Part shown: positions 34,561 through 46,094 of the stretch, one piece after another
Layout of the letters: each line of letters starts with the position of its first letter
Position numbering within the stretch: the first letter of the stretch is position 1
Source: Mercenaria mercenaria
Taxonomy: Eukaryota; Mollusca; Bivalvia; Venerida; Veneridae
Assembly (NCBI RefSeq): GCF_021730395.1
Contig: NW_026463138.1
Coordinates: 1 to 64,000 of the forward strand
Direction: 5' to 3'
DNA: 64,000 nucleotides
Translations under genes and position numbers: made by a program
The notes under the pieces: generated by a model
Told to the model about the DNA's origin: nothing
What the model saw: only the letters and a program-made list of their open reading frames with translations
The model's database searches: none

Positions 34561-36234
34561 AGGGGGCCCGAAGGTACTGGCTACAACTGTACGGAGATCG
34601 TGAAGAATCTAACATTTGTGCACTCGTATGATTTTTTAAACCGTACGGACCTCATACGGTTTTGTGACTAAGGCATTAAGTAGGTACTAGACCAAGTATA
34701 AATGAGGGTAGATTTCCTTAAATAGAAAGACGGAAAAATCAATAGAATCTGAGAGCAAAGGAATTTATTTATACAATTTTTTACTAAGAAGTTTGTTAAC
34801 GGATCATTTAATTTAGATGCAAGATAAAGGATAAGACAGGAAAGGGGATGAAAGCCGAAGTTTCAAAACATTTCCGACATTGTGAAATGTGATGATTCAG
34901 ATCGGAACCAGTCCATATCCTGTTTTTATAAATGAGCTTTTTTGTTAGAGATTCAGGAAAAATCAGGTCATTGTGCATTTTATAGCTGGTGTTAATCAAC
35001 TTGATCTACAAGCAAAAAATGATGTTATAAACCAAAGAACTAGCCAGTCTGCACTGTAATAAGTAACTTTATTAATTTACAAAATGTGTCGATTATTGCA
35101 TTACCTATTAGTTTGATAGTACATGTAGTTAGCTAGTGCTATTTTATGACCTCTTTCCTTCAGATTGTCTATGATGATCTATCCGGCAAATATTGAACTG
35201 AAAAATAGTAGGCAAGGTACGGATTTCATTTATTAGTAATATCTAAATTCAGGAAATATGGAAGTAAAGGGGTAGTCGGCAAGACAAAGTTGTTATACAG
35301 CTGGTTGGTGACAGAATACGGGATATACGCCATCTTGAAAATCCATAACAGGCTGCAGCATTGCTCTCTCCTGATAGCTTTATCCTCGACAGGGTATACC
35401 CTATATCCGTCTGCGTCTTCGAAATATTCCCATTTCCTTTCACCTACAAGCAATGTAATTAATAATACAAACACGTATGAAATTTAACCAAAGAACATTG
35501 ACAAATGAAGGAGGGAACGTCCTGTTGTTTGGGGATTAATACTGTTATTTTGCAAAGTAAGTGCTCTATAATATCGAGCCTTCCTAGCGTTGATTACAAG
35601 CAAACATTCCGGGTTCCGCTTTCGGTTCAAAAAGAAGTATTTTTGTTTTAAATACATGTGTTAGATTTAAAACCATATGTAAGACATGTTTTTTTTTTCT
35701 TTTTTTTTTTTCGTTTTCTTTTCTATCTTTTTTGTACTTTATTTAGTGGGCCAAACAATATTTACTTTCTTTGTAATGATGCTAACGCGGTCAGTGTCAC
35801 ATTAGCATTTCAAAAGGCTCTGTTACGTTTGAAAATGCATTTTCTAAATAATATTGTTGCATTAAAGCACGTTGTTAAATTAAATTCAAATGTATGCATT
35901 CGAAAATTTGCTTCAATTTTTTTTCCGAAGAGTATCCTCTTAGGTGATATACAAAGTACAACCAACATGTGTACATGAACTCCTCTAAAAGACCGAATGA
36001 AATGGTACAACACAAAAGACCCGGTTGCGCATAGAACACTTTTTTTGCGTTGTTAAAGCAATGTGATACGTTTTAAAATGTTAGTTCATTATGTGATTCT
36101 TAAATTAAAGTTGTCATCGTCATCATTCATTTGATACTTTTGAGCTGCAACTGGGTAGCAAGACATTCATACATATTGATTATGCAATAGTGAAACGTTT
36201 CTATAAATTCGAATAGATTCTGTGAAACCCATTT
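34561..36234. other. No gene seen
   Basis: No supported feature. A T-rich run near 35690-35711 creates small artefact frames. Confidence 0.4.
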
Positions 36235-36460
36235 CATGCTATAATGACCCCCACCCTGCTAAATTTCTAAAATAGACTGGTTCGTCTTTCAATTTGAGCG
36301 GTGCCATTTATCATTTGAAGCGATGTTCACTAAAAAATTACTTACTGAATAGCCAACAGTGCAGACCATGACCAGCCTTTAAATACACGCTGGCTGATCA
36401 TTGCATGCGCTGGTTTCAAAGGCACAATCACTTGCCACAAGCAGGCTAAAGGTTAATGAG
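36235..36460 (+). repeat. Dispersed repeat, fuller copy
   Basis: Contains CTGAATAGCCAACAGTGCAG, GCTGGCTGATCATTGCATGC and CACTTGCCACAAGCAGGCTA. The same order of phrases is seen at 57110-57290 and in part at 33340. Confidence 0.6.
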
Positions 36461-36890
36461 AAACCACACTTCCGAATAAAGTAAAACTAGTTTAACATAT
36501 CATACAGGTACTTGCATTCCACAAAGGAGACATTAAAGAGAAAAAAATCCACCATTCAATTTGATATAAGACATTAAAAGAATGTTAGTACGTATTCCTA
36601 ATTTAATCTCCGTTTCTACTTAACAGTATAAAAGAATTAGTTTCAGCCTGCATTCTGAAAATATTTCCATATCCAGGGACACATCCGGCTTTGAGTACAT
36701 ATTTTCAGTATACGTCTTGAAATAAAACAGAATTTGCTTATCGAGAACCAGTCATTTTGATAGAAATTATTCCAACATTAAGTCTGTTAAATAATTGAGT
36801 ATTTATGGATAAGGCGGAACAAGTACAAAATTGTTTAAAAACAACATGAATCTATGACAAGTAAGCAAACTCTGGGCTTACTTCTGAAGT

Positions 36891-37070
36891 GGACTATCAT
36901 CAGCGGTTTCAACAGAGTTTTCATCACCTTAAATAAAACTCTTTCGTTGAGATGACAAAAACGTATGTTATCTTTAAACTACTGGCCAGTACTCAATCCT
37001 TGATACGTCGTCTCTACGAATAAACTTTATTTAAGGTGATGAAAACTGTTGAAACGCTGATGATAGTCAC
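36891..37070. mobile_element. Short foldback element
   Basis: Arms at about 36892-36939 and 37027-37069 are inverted copies (ACTATCATCAGCGGTTTCAA against TTGAAACGCTGATGATAGT; TTTTCATCACCTTAAATAAA against its complement). The loop is about 90 bp. No coding content. Confidence 0.85.
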
Positions 37071-37154
37071 GACTGCTGTCTGGAAACACAAAAACAACGG
37101 TCACAATATAATTATTCTATAAGAAATCAATCTCATATACTTATGAAGATGTCT

Positions 37155-37218
37155 CTGTCATTTTCTGCAAATGAACTAACTGGTTTCTGTCATTTTCTGC
37201 AAATGAACTAACTGGTTT
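37155..37218. repeat. Perfect 32-bp tandem duplication
   Basis: CTGTCATTTTCTGCAAATGA and the following 12 bases occur twice head to tail without mismatch. Noncoding. Confidence 0.95.
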
Positions 37219-38714
37219 AATGATTCCGACTAGTTGCTATTTCATTGAACTATTTCTTTACAAATATTATGGTAAGTGCACGATGTACAAAGTTCCGCAG
37301 CATGTTCTTTTATCTGTTCTTTATTGTCATTCTCGTATTAATCTTGCTTAGCTTTATTTTTATGTATTGTTTATTTCTTTTTTTTTTTACATTTATAAAC
37401 GCATTACTAAAGATACAGTTCTGGAGCTTAATTCTTTAAGCATCGCTTTACCAAGTGGATATCTTCTTGATTGCAAAAGCTATCATTTACATGAGGCACA
37501 ACTGGAGATGGTGAAAACAATCGTTCTGAAAGAGCCCGCCAGTGCAGGCACTTTCTAGCTTTGTACAAGTGTAGCTGCAACATAAAATTGGTCTCTTCAT
37601 CGTCATGTCAAGATACATATAGTTTAAAAAAGTCTGCGAAATAGTCAATGTTTATGTGCATATTTCAATAAAGTGAACAGGTTCTATCGCATAAACTCAG
37701 CTTTATCCATGTGGATCATCTACCTCCGAACCATAGACCCAGAACCTGGTATTAAGTCTGATCTATCAGCGTGGAAATCTTTATACACCCTAACGTGGCA
37801 CGTATTTCCAACAATTGTTTTACCAAACGCTTTGCTCATAGTAAAGCATGTATTCTCTTTGCTCTTTGAAACAGAATGAAAAATTATCTATGAATATAAG
37901 CCAATACAGAATAGGAAAAATTGTGTTATTGGTAAGTTTGCAAATTATATAGTTACTGGACCAGATATAGATTAAATGTTTCCATTAAAGCATAATTTGT
38001 TATTGTATTATACAAACCTGTCATTGCATCAGTCTTTCCTTACAAATGTGCAATTCCCAACTTCCCCTTAAATATTTTATCTTTAGATTTATTATTTTAA
38101 ATGAAGGAAATCGATATAAAATGTATTTAACTTCACTTAATTTACAGATATTATTCGTGTAACGATTATATATTCTATATAAGGTAATTGTTCAAATTTA
38201 CCAAATTGAATATGAAATTTATAGATTCTATCTTTATTCTCATTTATATACATACATCATATAAAGCATTATAACACATTCACAAATATCACATGTATAT
38301 AACCGCTCAAATTTTGAGCTATATGAGATTAATATTTCAGTCAATAGTACATGAATTGTGACCATTAAGAATATTGAATATATCATTTAAATAAATGAAT
38401 AAAAATTACATCTATATTAAGTCTAACTATTTACAGACTTAAAAGATAGAAAAGCAGTGCTAATTTATATTTAAAAACTGCCATAAAAGAACCAAATGTA
38501 AAACACTGAAGACTGTAAATCGGGGCCCTAACGCGCATATAAAAAAAAGTTTTCAAAAATCGAATATCACTCTTGACCAGGTCAAGAATGAACTGATTAG
38601 CACTGATTGTCTACACTAGTATAAAATGGACATGACACATAATACTAGTCAAGAATGTGTTGTCTTGGTAATTTTAAATCCGTTTGATACATAATACTAA
38701 GAAAATACAATACA
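37219..38714. other. No gene seen; may include LINE 3' UTR
   Basis: A+T-rich. The part next to 38714 may be the 3' untranslated region of the minus-strand LINE, but no end was recognised. Confidence 0.4.
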
Positions 38715-41700
38715 TTATTTACAAAGTAAAAATTGTCGTCTTCGTAAAATTGAAAGACAGGTTTTGGCACATTGTCTAATCAAGTCTTTATGGGAAAACA
38801 ACAATATAAACTGATCGGTTTTCGATAAGTTTGGAAACTCAGAATTACACTCGGTTGCTTTTGAGAACAATATATCTCTCAAATCACTGTAAACATGGCA
38901 TTCAACGGACATGTTGTATTTTCCTCCCTGAGTCCTTCATATCGTCCAGTTTCAATACGAATGGGTGCAACACCCAGTCTAAATTTACTGAAAGCAGAGC
39001 GGTGTGACAAAGGCATTGTAAGAGTACAATATTCTTCTACACTGTAGTTAGACTTTAACAATTTATACAATCTAAATTTATTGCATCCTCGACCTGATGG
39101 ACCGATATCTTTATTAATTCTGTTTAGCCAGCTATTCATATAACATTCATATGTCGCCTCTTCAACCATAAGGGCGAATGAACGAGGTATACTATTTCCT
39201 AAAGAGCAATACATATTCATATCATTTTTTTTTTTAATAAGACGTTACATTGTATATCCAATTTTTACATGAACGACCAGATTTGCCGTATGACCAAAGT
39301 GCCACCCTTTTGTTGAACCTCGACCCCTCCATACATGCTAACTTAGACCAGTATAGGGAGACACTTTTCCATTGTCGGACTAATGGCGGCTTCCAGGCCA
39401 TTTCACCAGAAATTCCATCATTCGGTGAATATTTTCCAACACCAAGGAAGAAACGAACAGCCCGGTGATGAACAGCATCGATGCAAGAGTAAGATCGATA
39501 TCCCCATAGCGGTGCACTATAACTAATAACAGGCCATACAACTGTGTCATAAAGTTTGGTGTACACATGATATGGAAGATCTCCAATAGATTTACATTTG
39601 GCAATCAACAAACCCAAGGCTCGACTGGCACTCTGAGCAACAGACTTTACAGTTATATTTAGATCAAGATGTTCTTGTAAAACAACACCCAGGTAAGTAT
39701 ATCTATCAACAATAGAAAGTTGATTTAAACCACACATAAAAGTAAACGATGTGCATGGCGTTGAATAAGGTCTAAAGTGAACTATATTACTTTTATTACA
39801 ATTTACAACCATATCATTTGTTTCACACCAATCGTTTAAACCATTAATTAAAACTTGTAAATCTTCAGCAGTTTCAGATAACAAAACGATATCATCGGCG
39901 TACAACACAATACATACTTTTTCGTTTTCTAAAGACACCAACGTCAAGTGATTAAGATATAATGTCAAATCATCAATAAACAAATTAAAAAGTAAAGGGG
40001 ACAGTATACAACTTTGGCGAAGGCCACATTTTACATCAAACCATTCAGTTTCAAAAGCATTTACTCGTACACATGACATAACACATGAATACAGTGATTT
40101 AATAGCTTTTAACATTTTACCAGCAATACCAATATTCTCTAGACGTTTCCATAAAATGGTTCTATTTATAGTATCATATGCCTTTCTAAAATCAATAAAG
40201 GCGCAAAAAGTATCTTTGTGTATCTTCTTTCTGCTATTAATTATATTTGTTAAAGATAAAATTTGGTCTGTTGTGCTTCTGCCTTTTCTAAATCCATTTT
40301 GTTCATCGCTCACCTTTAGGTTTTCCTCAGACCATTTACTTAACCTGTTATTTAAAACATTGCAATATACTTTATACATGGATGAGGATAACGAAATACC
40401 TCTATATGACAAAGGATCTCTTTTATCAGATGACGATGATTTGGGGATAGGTTTTATAACGCATTTACCCCATAAAGAGGGAATTATACCGTTATCAAAA
40501 CATATATTAAATAAAACATGAAGGAAAGAAACACATGCATCATTGTTTAATATTTCGACTGGAATATTGTCGATACCATTAGCTTTACCCTTGTTAACAG
40601 ATAACAATGCATTTTTAACATCCAATAAACTTATGTGACTATTAAAACTAATATCATCCTCATTCAAATCCACGTTAACATTACTATTGTCAATGTGATC
40701 TAGTGAGGCCTTTGATGTTTGGAAAAGAGAGCTAAAGTCATGTTTCCACCTTTTTAAAACGGTATCCAAATCATGTGAAACAGATCCATCTGACGTGACG
40801 ACTTCCATTGGTATCCCGTTACTTGTAGAGCAATTTATCCCAATCTTTCCGATAGATTTCCAAAAATTGGACGAATCAACGTTAAACTCCTGTAAAAATT
40901 GTGTTTGTATTGAATACCAATGGAAACGCTTAGCTCTCTGGACCATTCGGTCAAAATCCCTGCGTTTTACAATATAAGATGACTTTAAAACTTTCTTACT
41001 GTTAATATTATCACAAGATAACCAAGCCTTTTCTGCTAAACAAACTTCGTTCCATATATCTGTCAGTTTATCAGAACCCCAAGGCTTTCCTGGTCGTCGT
41101 TTTTATTATTAGATCCGTATTTAACATTCTTACAAAGTAACCTATCAGACATACTTCGTTGGACTAAGTTACACCAATCATTGTAAACATCATCAATATC
41201 TGACTGTGTTCTAAAGCAACATTCAAGTTTAGATATAGTATAATTTACATCTTGCAAAGTACTAAAATCTAACATAAAATCATTTGGCACATTACTAACA
41301 TCAACCTTTTTAAAACTAGACACATTACGGGTGTTCATATTAGTCGATTCAATATAAGTATTGACAACAACATTCCAAAGTAATAATGAGTGGTCAGGAA
41401 AAGAACTAGATGCAACATCAGCTTCATTGATTAAATCAGACACTCGCTTAACATTAAAACGTTCAAATGATTATAACTTATCATGACTTACAAAACAATA
41501 GTCCACAACAGAATTACCTTTTGAAGATACTGATGTAAAGTCATTACACACATTATTTCGACCATTTAGCATGCACATGTAAACATTTATTAGAAAGTCT
41601 AAAAATATTTCACCATATCTATTTATATTAAAATCAATAATTTCTCGGTGAATAACATCATCTACACCCCGTATGAATTCGTCATTGTCGCCACATCTAC

Positions 41701-42172
41701 TGTTAAAATCGCCACATACATACATAATACCATTATCCTTATACTGATAAATCAAAGATAATAGAGTATCATAGAATTTATCAACGTCAAACCATCTAGA
41801 TGAGTGTTCCGGTGGCAAGTAACACACGCAGGGCAAAATTGAAAAATTACTGTATTTGTGTCGTAACTTTAACAATAGGATACCTTCACACGAATTGTCA
41901 CAGACTGTTATATTAAAATCGTCAACTAAAGAGTTTGATACAAAGAAACCAACTCCGCCGGAACCAGTTCTGGCGTTTCTGTGGATCTGTGTTCTGTTAT
42001 GCCCGAACCAAGTGAAACCATTAAGATGTTACACTTCGCTTCCAGTTAGATGACTTTCGGCTATACCTAAAATATCTATATTAGAGTTAAAAACACATGA
42101 CGATCTTAAAACGTAGTTATCTGAATTAGAGTCTGTTTTCCATCCTCTCACATTCCAAAACCCGGCTCTTAT
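38715..42172 (-). pseudogene. LINE ORF2 (endonuclease-reverse transcriptase), interrupted
   Basis: Endonuclease motifs in order: FWNVRGWK just after the ORF1 stop, AESHLTG near 42050, GDFNSRCG near 41700, SVVDYCFVSHD near 41490 and PDHSLLLW near 41380. Stops follow SEV (near 42030) and SHDKL (41471), and a frame change lies near 41090. The RT runs from about 40946 to 39234 with YRGISLSS, FIDFRKAYDTINR, GLRQSCILSPLLFN and YADDIVLLS (YADD at about 39895-39906), so the catalytic aspartates are kept. Two more frame changes (near 39230 and 38890) split the C-terminal domain, which has a TCPL...ECH pattern typical of a Cys/His end. The last readable residues, ILRRRQFLLCK, end at 38715. Confidence 0.85.
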
Positions 42173-43409
42173 CTATCTGCGGCCACGGTTATAGCCACCA
42201 GAGCGTCCCCAATAAGAGCCGTGCCTTGGACCATCACGATCCCTGTGACCATGATAATCCGGATGACGTGAATCATCCCATCTATCACGACGGTCGTCGA
42301 GATCACTTCTCCCGTTTATACGACGTTCCCTGTTGTCCGAGCGGTAACGGATCGAGTTCCGATTGTCATGACCCAAGTCACGATTGTCACGGCTAGAGTC
42401 ACGACGCTCATCGCTATTGCGATTGACTATTCGGGATCCCCTCATTGTAAGCTGATCCGACTTAAGCACATTAAGAATAGTGGCAAAGTTTCGACTATTC
42501 TTTCGCTGTTCTGGGGCAAGATCATGATTGACATAAACTTTTGAGTACTGACTGACATGCCTAAGATCTGGTTTAGCTTTCATAACAGTCTGTTTGTCCT
42601 CCTTAGACTTGAACGTTGCTATAACGACACCAGGTTTAGACTCAGTATGTGATTTCTTACGCTCGGCCTTTGACACCGTGATACTTGACAATTTCAAACC
42701 GTCTCTAACTAGGGCGTTCACTTTCGATGCCGTGCTCTCACTCGCAGTCTCAGGTAAGTTTCGAATCACTACATTTAAAGTCCTATCCGTGGTATCAGGA
42801 AGAACAGGGAGGCCCATGGAAGACAAACTGTTTATCTGCCCCCGTATTGCAGCTAAGTCATCTGCTAAATCAGATTTGATAGTCTCTGAGAATTGCTCAA
42901 ACTTGGTGTCCAACTTCTGATCAACACTACGTTTAACTCTCTCCAGCTCACTGTTCACCCGTTTGTCAAGAAGTTGTGAGACCTTGTTAGAAATCCGGGA
43001 ATCAAGAGTTTTCTCAAACTGATCAAACCGGTCATTCAGCCCTAAGTACATCATATAAACATCCGACGAAAGTTTATCGAACATCTGTTGGAGTGTAGGT
43101 GTGGCGCTGACATGCACATCCGCCTTGTCGACTACAATCTACCTGTGATCGGGTCCAGGTGGAGATTCTCTGGAATCCTTATACAAAGTTCTCCTGGCTT
43201 TAATAGCAGAGCGATCCTCTAGAACAACAAAAGGCGAGTCTCCTCGCCTTCTTGGCTGTTGTATCACAGGTGCCGGACACGGAAAGGTTACGTTTGCGAC
43301 TACCGATGGCCGGTGTTGCCACTTTAGTAATACCCTGAGAGGACATGATAGAATCCACATAGTCAGCTGCCTCTGAAACCGTCTTTTCAGCCATTTTATG
43401 CTTAGTCAT
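42173..43409 (-). pseudogene. LINE ORF1 protein (RNA-binding), interrupted
   Basis: It starts MTKHKMAEKTVSEAADYVDS at 43409. A frameshift near 43245 moves the reading to GDSPFVVLEDRSAIKARR. One in-frame TAG at 43139-43141 follows GPDHR, then the frame is open to 42173. Parts of the last 314 residues: a heptad-like coiled coil with Leu and Val (about 10-90), an RRM-like block with NVVIRNLPE and GVVIATFKSKED (about 112-190), and an Arg/Asp/Gly-rich tail with RGRR at the end. In L1-type elements ORF1p trimerises through the coiled coil and coats element RNA. That role is inferred from layout. Confidence 0.8.
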
Positions 43410-43874
43410 TTATATTGTTAGGCGAGCTAAATATGACGAGCGAATAATACACAAATACTACAGTGAACTCTTGTTTTATAAAGCGCGTCAATTGCCCGTA
43501 ACGCCTTGCGATAATTTTCCAATATTGAACAGCTGATCAACTGTCAAACAATTACTGTCTCTTCTCATGCGTGACGAAATTTTGGCTATACCGGGTTTTT
43601 ACACTATGTCCATGGGTAATTGATATTCAAAGTACTTGATCGATACTATAAATAGTATCATTCGATTCACAAAAAGTGACAAATCAGCTCAAAACCAGCC
43701 GGCTAATACGACAAAAATAAAATTTCACAGTTTAAAACAGTAACTCTATATATAATCCACATATATTCCAATACAATTTATTACAAAATCCCTACCCAAC
43801 ACTATATACATCCAAATTTTATCTCTCACTAATTGTCAACAAACTGTCCACTATTGACCGGAAGCTATATAACT
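43410..43874. other. No gene seen; possible LINE 5' UTR
   Basis: Lies directly upstream of ORF1 on the minus strand and may hold the element's internal promoter. No boundary or motif was recognised. Confidence 0.35.
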
Positions 43875-44425
43875 ATATGAGTGTGTTCAATGGTGTTATT
43901 TTTCGATCTTCCCATATCGTTCAGTACGACTTTTATTTCGTGTTACTGGTACTGTTTAGTTTATCAGCTTGAACATTTCGGCCTGGGTGGTACAAATACT
44001 TCCACATTCATAGCTTTAGATATTGTATAATCACCCATTTGATATATTGCATGCTTTCTAATATTGTCTTTTGGCAGTTTTTATGATATCCAAGCTTCAT
44101 AACCTCAGATACCCTTTTTAAATTCCAACTTGTTTAGTTCTGCCCATTGTTTTCTCGTTTAGGGCAAATACATTATTTAAATTGGGGACCATACGCCGCT
44201 TTTCAAGGAATCTTTGTAGGTTCCATGCGCACCGCCGTATGAACGCATTTCTGCGGATGTCTCTACTTACTGTTTTTGTACTTGCAGCATCTGTGCATGC
44301 TGAGTTCTGCTCAACCCGTAGCTAGAGGGCGTGGACGGTAGCATGCATTTCCACTACTGTCCAGGAACAAGCTCAATCAATTGGCCTGCAACAGTTTCAT
44401 TTTTATCGTGCCGAGCGACCTGTTG
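43875..44425 (+). repeat. Dispersed repeat, copy 1 of a direct pair
   Basis: Shares with 44470-45045 the ordered phrases TGGTA.CAATA, GTATAATCA.CCATT, TTTTCTCG.TTAGGGCAA, CCATACGCCGCTTTTCA, GCACCGCCGTA.GAAC and GCCTGCAACA.TTTCATTT, at a constant offset of about 612 bp. Noncoding. Its end also occurs inverted at 18255. Confidence 0.8.
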
Positions 44426-44469
44426 AGTTTCTAGTTCTCGCTTTTTATTATCATTATTATAGCCGTGTG

Positions 44470-45045
44470 GGGGTTGTACAATGGCCTCCGTATATTCGAT
44501 CAGGTTCGTTATATTACTGTCTTCTCAGATTAATCAGCACAACTTTCATGCCGTGTCATTGGTGCTGTTTAATTTCTCAGTTTGAATATTTTATCCTAGG
44601 TGGTACCAATACGCTCGTTTTCATAGATTTGTTACTGTATAATCATCCATTGGATATGTTGCCTACTTTTAAATATTGTCTTTTGATAGTTTCTGTGATT
44701 TGTAGGCTCCATAATTTCAGACTCCCTTTCTTAATTTCAGTATGTTAAGTTCTGTCCCTTGTTTTCTCGATTAGGGCAATCCCATTATTTTAACTGGAGA
44801 CCATACGCCGCTTTTCATGGAATCACGCATTTGAAGTTTCCATGAGCACCGCCGTAAGAACACGTATATCTTGCGGATGTCCTTTAATTCGTTTTTGGTT
44901 TTGTGTAAATGTTTAGTTCTGCTCAAACCAGGGCTAGAGAGCTAGGATGGTAGCATGCATTTCTACCATCGTCTATTATAGACTCAATAAAACCGAGCCT
45001 GCAACATTTTCATTTATGTCGTGTCGGCGACCTTTTGAGTTTCCT
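44470..45045 (+). repeat. Dispersed repeat, copy 2 of a direct pair
   Basis: Diverged direct copy of 43875-44425. A 93-codon frame inside (44467-44748) is not supported as a gene. Confidence 0.8.
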
Positions 45046-46094
45046 TTTATCTATTCAGTTGACAAGTAACAATAAGTTACTTTAATTATCATTGGGATGA
45101 ATTTTTATGTTTTTAAGACACGGAACTCAAAGACCACAACAGGGACGACGCCAGTGAAAGCAAACTGCAAACTGTATTCTTTGAATAATACCTGTATTTG
45201 ATTGCTTTTCAGTCAAACATTCCATGATCTGCTTCACTTTACATCTTTCTATGTTACTTTTTGTCATTTTCTTTTTAAAACGTGTCTTTTCTGTTCGACA
45301 TCCTGTTCGCCATCTTTTAGTTGATTCGTTCCATAAAATATATTGTTGCCGTCAAGAGTTCATTAAATTTACAATGAAAATTGCATGAAAGCACCATTAA
45401 GTACGAAGGCAGTGAATAAATCAAAGCGCTGAAAGCACAGAAAGGTTTAAACCTTTCGAAAAACATGTGGTTCTGGTAAGAAGTTAGTTTAATAACATTA
45501 AATTTGCACAGGGCGCCTTTTAATATTTGGATGTTCAACATGTCCCTTTGTCAAGTTTAATTGAATGAGCCATTTACATAGCAAAAGTTTCAACCTTATT
45601 TTATTGAAGTGTAATGTAGGTAAACTCTCAAACACGTGATATATTGGTTTACCGTAATTTAAACTGCGCCAGGAATTACTTCCCCTATACATAGCACAGA
45701 CTATTCTAGTGTAATTTAATTAAATATCATGAAAAATACAACGCACTAGTAAAAAAATCTGCGGCCATTATTTAACGCACTTGTACCGCCGAATGCATGT
45801 AGACTAGATTTTAAGCCGCTTTTATATGAACTCATAACGTAATGAAATAAATTTTAATTTAACACAACCCATCAATTATAATCATATGCACACTACACAG
45901 ACAATACCTTAGAAACGGGCCGCATCATTTTTTTATAAAATCCGACCATGAGAATACTTTGCGTCTAAAATCATTTTTATAATAAAGAAGATTGGACAGT
46001 TTCGTGCTGATATGCAAAAGCGAATGCATGTATATTTCTCTTTCAAAGTAAGGACAGGTTTTCGCTAATTTCAGTAAGACAGTATGTTCAATAC
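45046..46094. other. No gene seen; upstream region of the secreted-protein gene
   Basis: Minus frames at 45317-45541 and 45498-45692 share no recognised domain. The right part should hold the promoter of the gene starting at 46095, but no TATA box stands out. Confidence 0.4.

Larger units (their letters stand above)
38715..43409 (-). mobile_element. Nearly full-length two-ORF LINE, inactivated
   Basis: A minus-strand non-LTR retrotransposon with both proteins recognisable: ORF1 (coiled coil, RRM-like fold, RG-rich tail) at 42173-43409, and ORF2 (apurinic endonuclease, reverse transcriptase, Cys/His end) at 38715-42172. A few stops and frameshifts interrupt both. I lean towards a clade with an L1-like ORF1, but the RT motifs alone do not let me fix it. 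Neither the 5' UTR limit, the 3' tail nor a target duplication was resolved. Confidence 0.9.

Noticed and set aside
34196-34615. 139-codon minus-strand frame
   Set aside because: It is antisense to the LTR retroelement leader and gag start.
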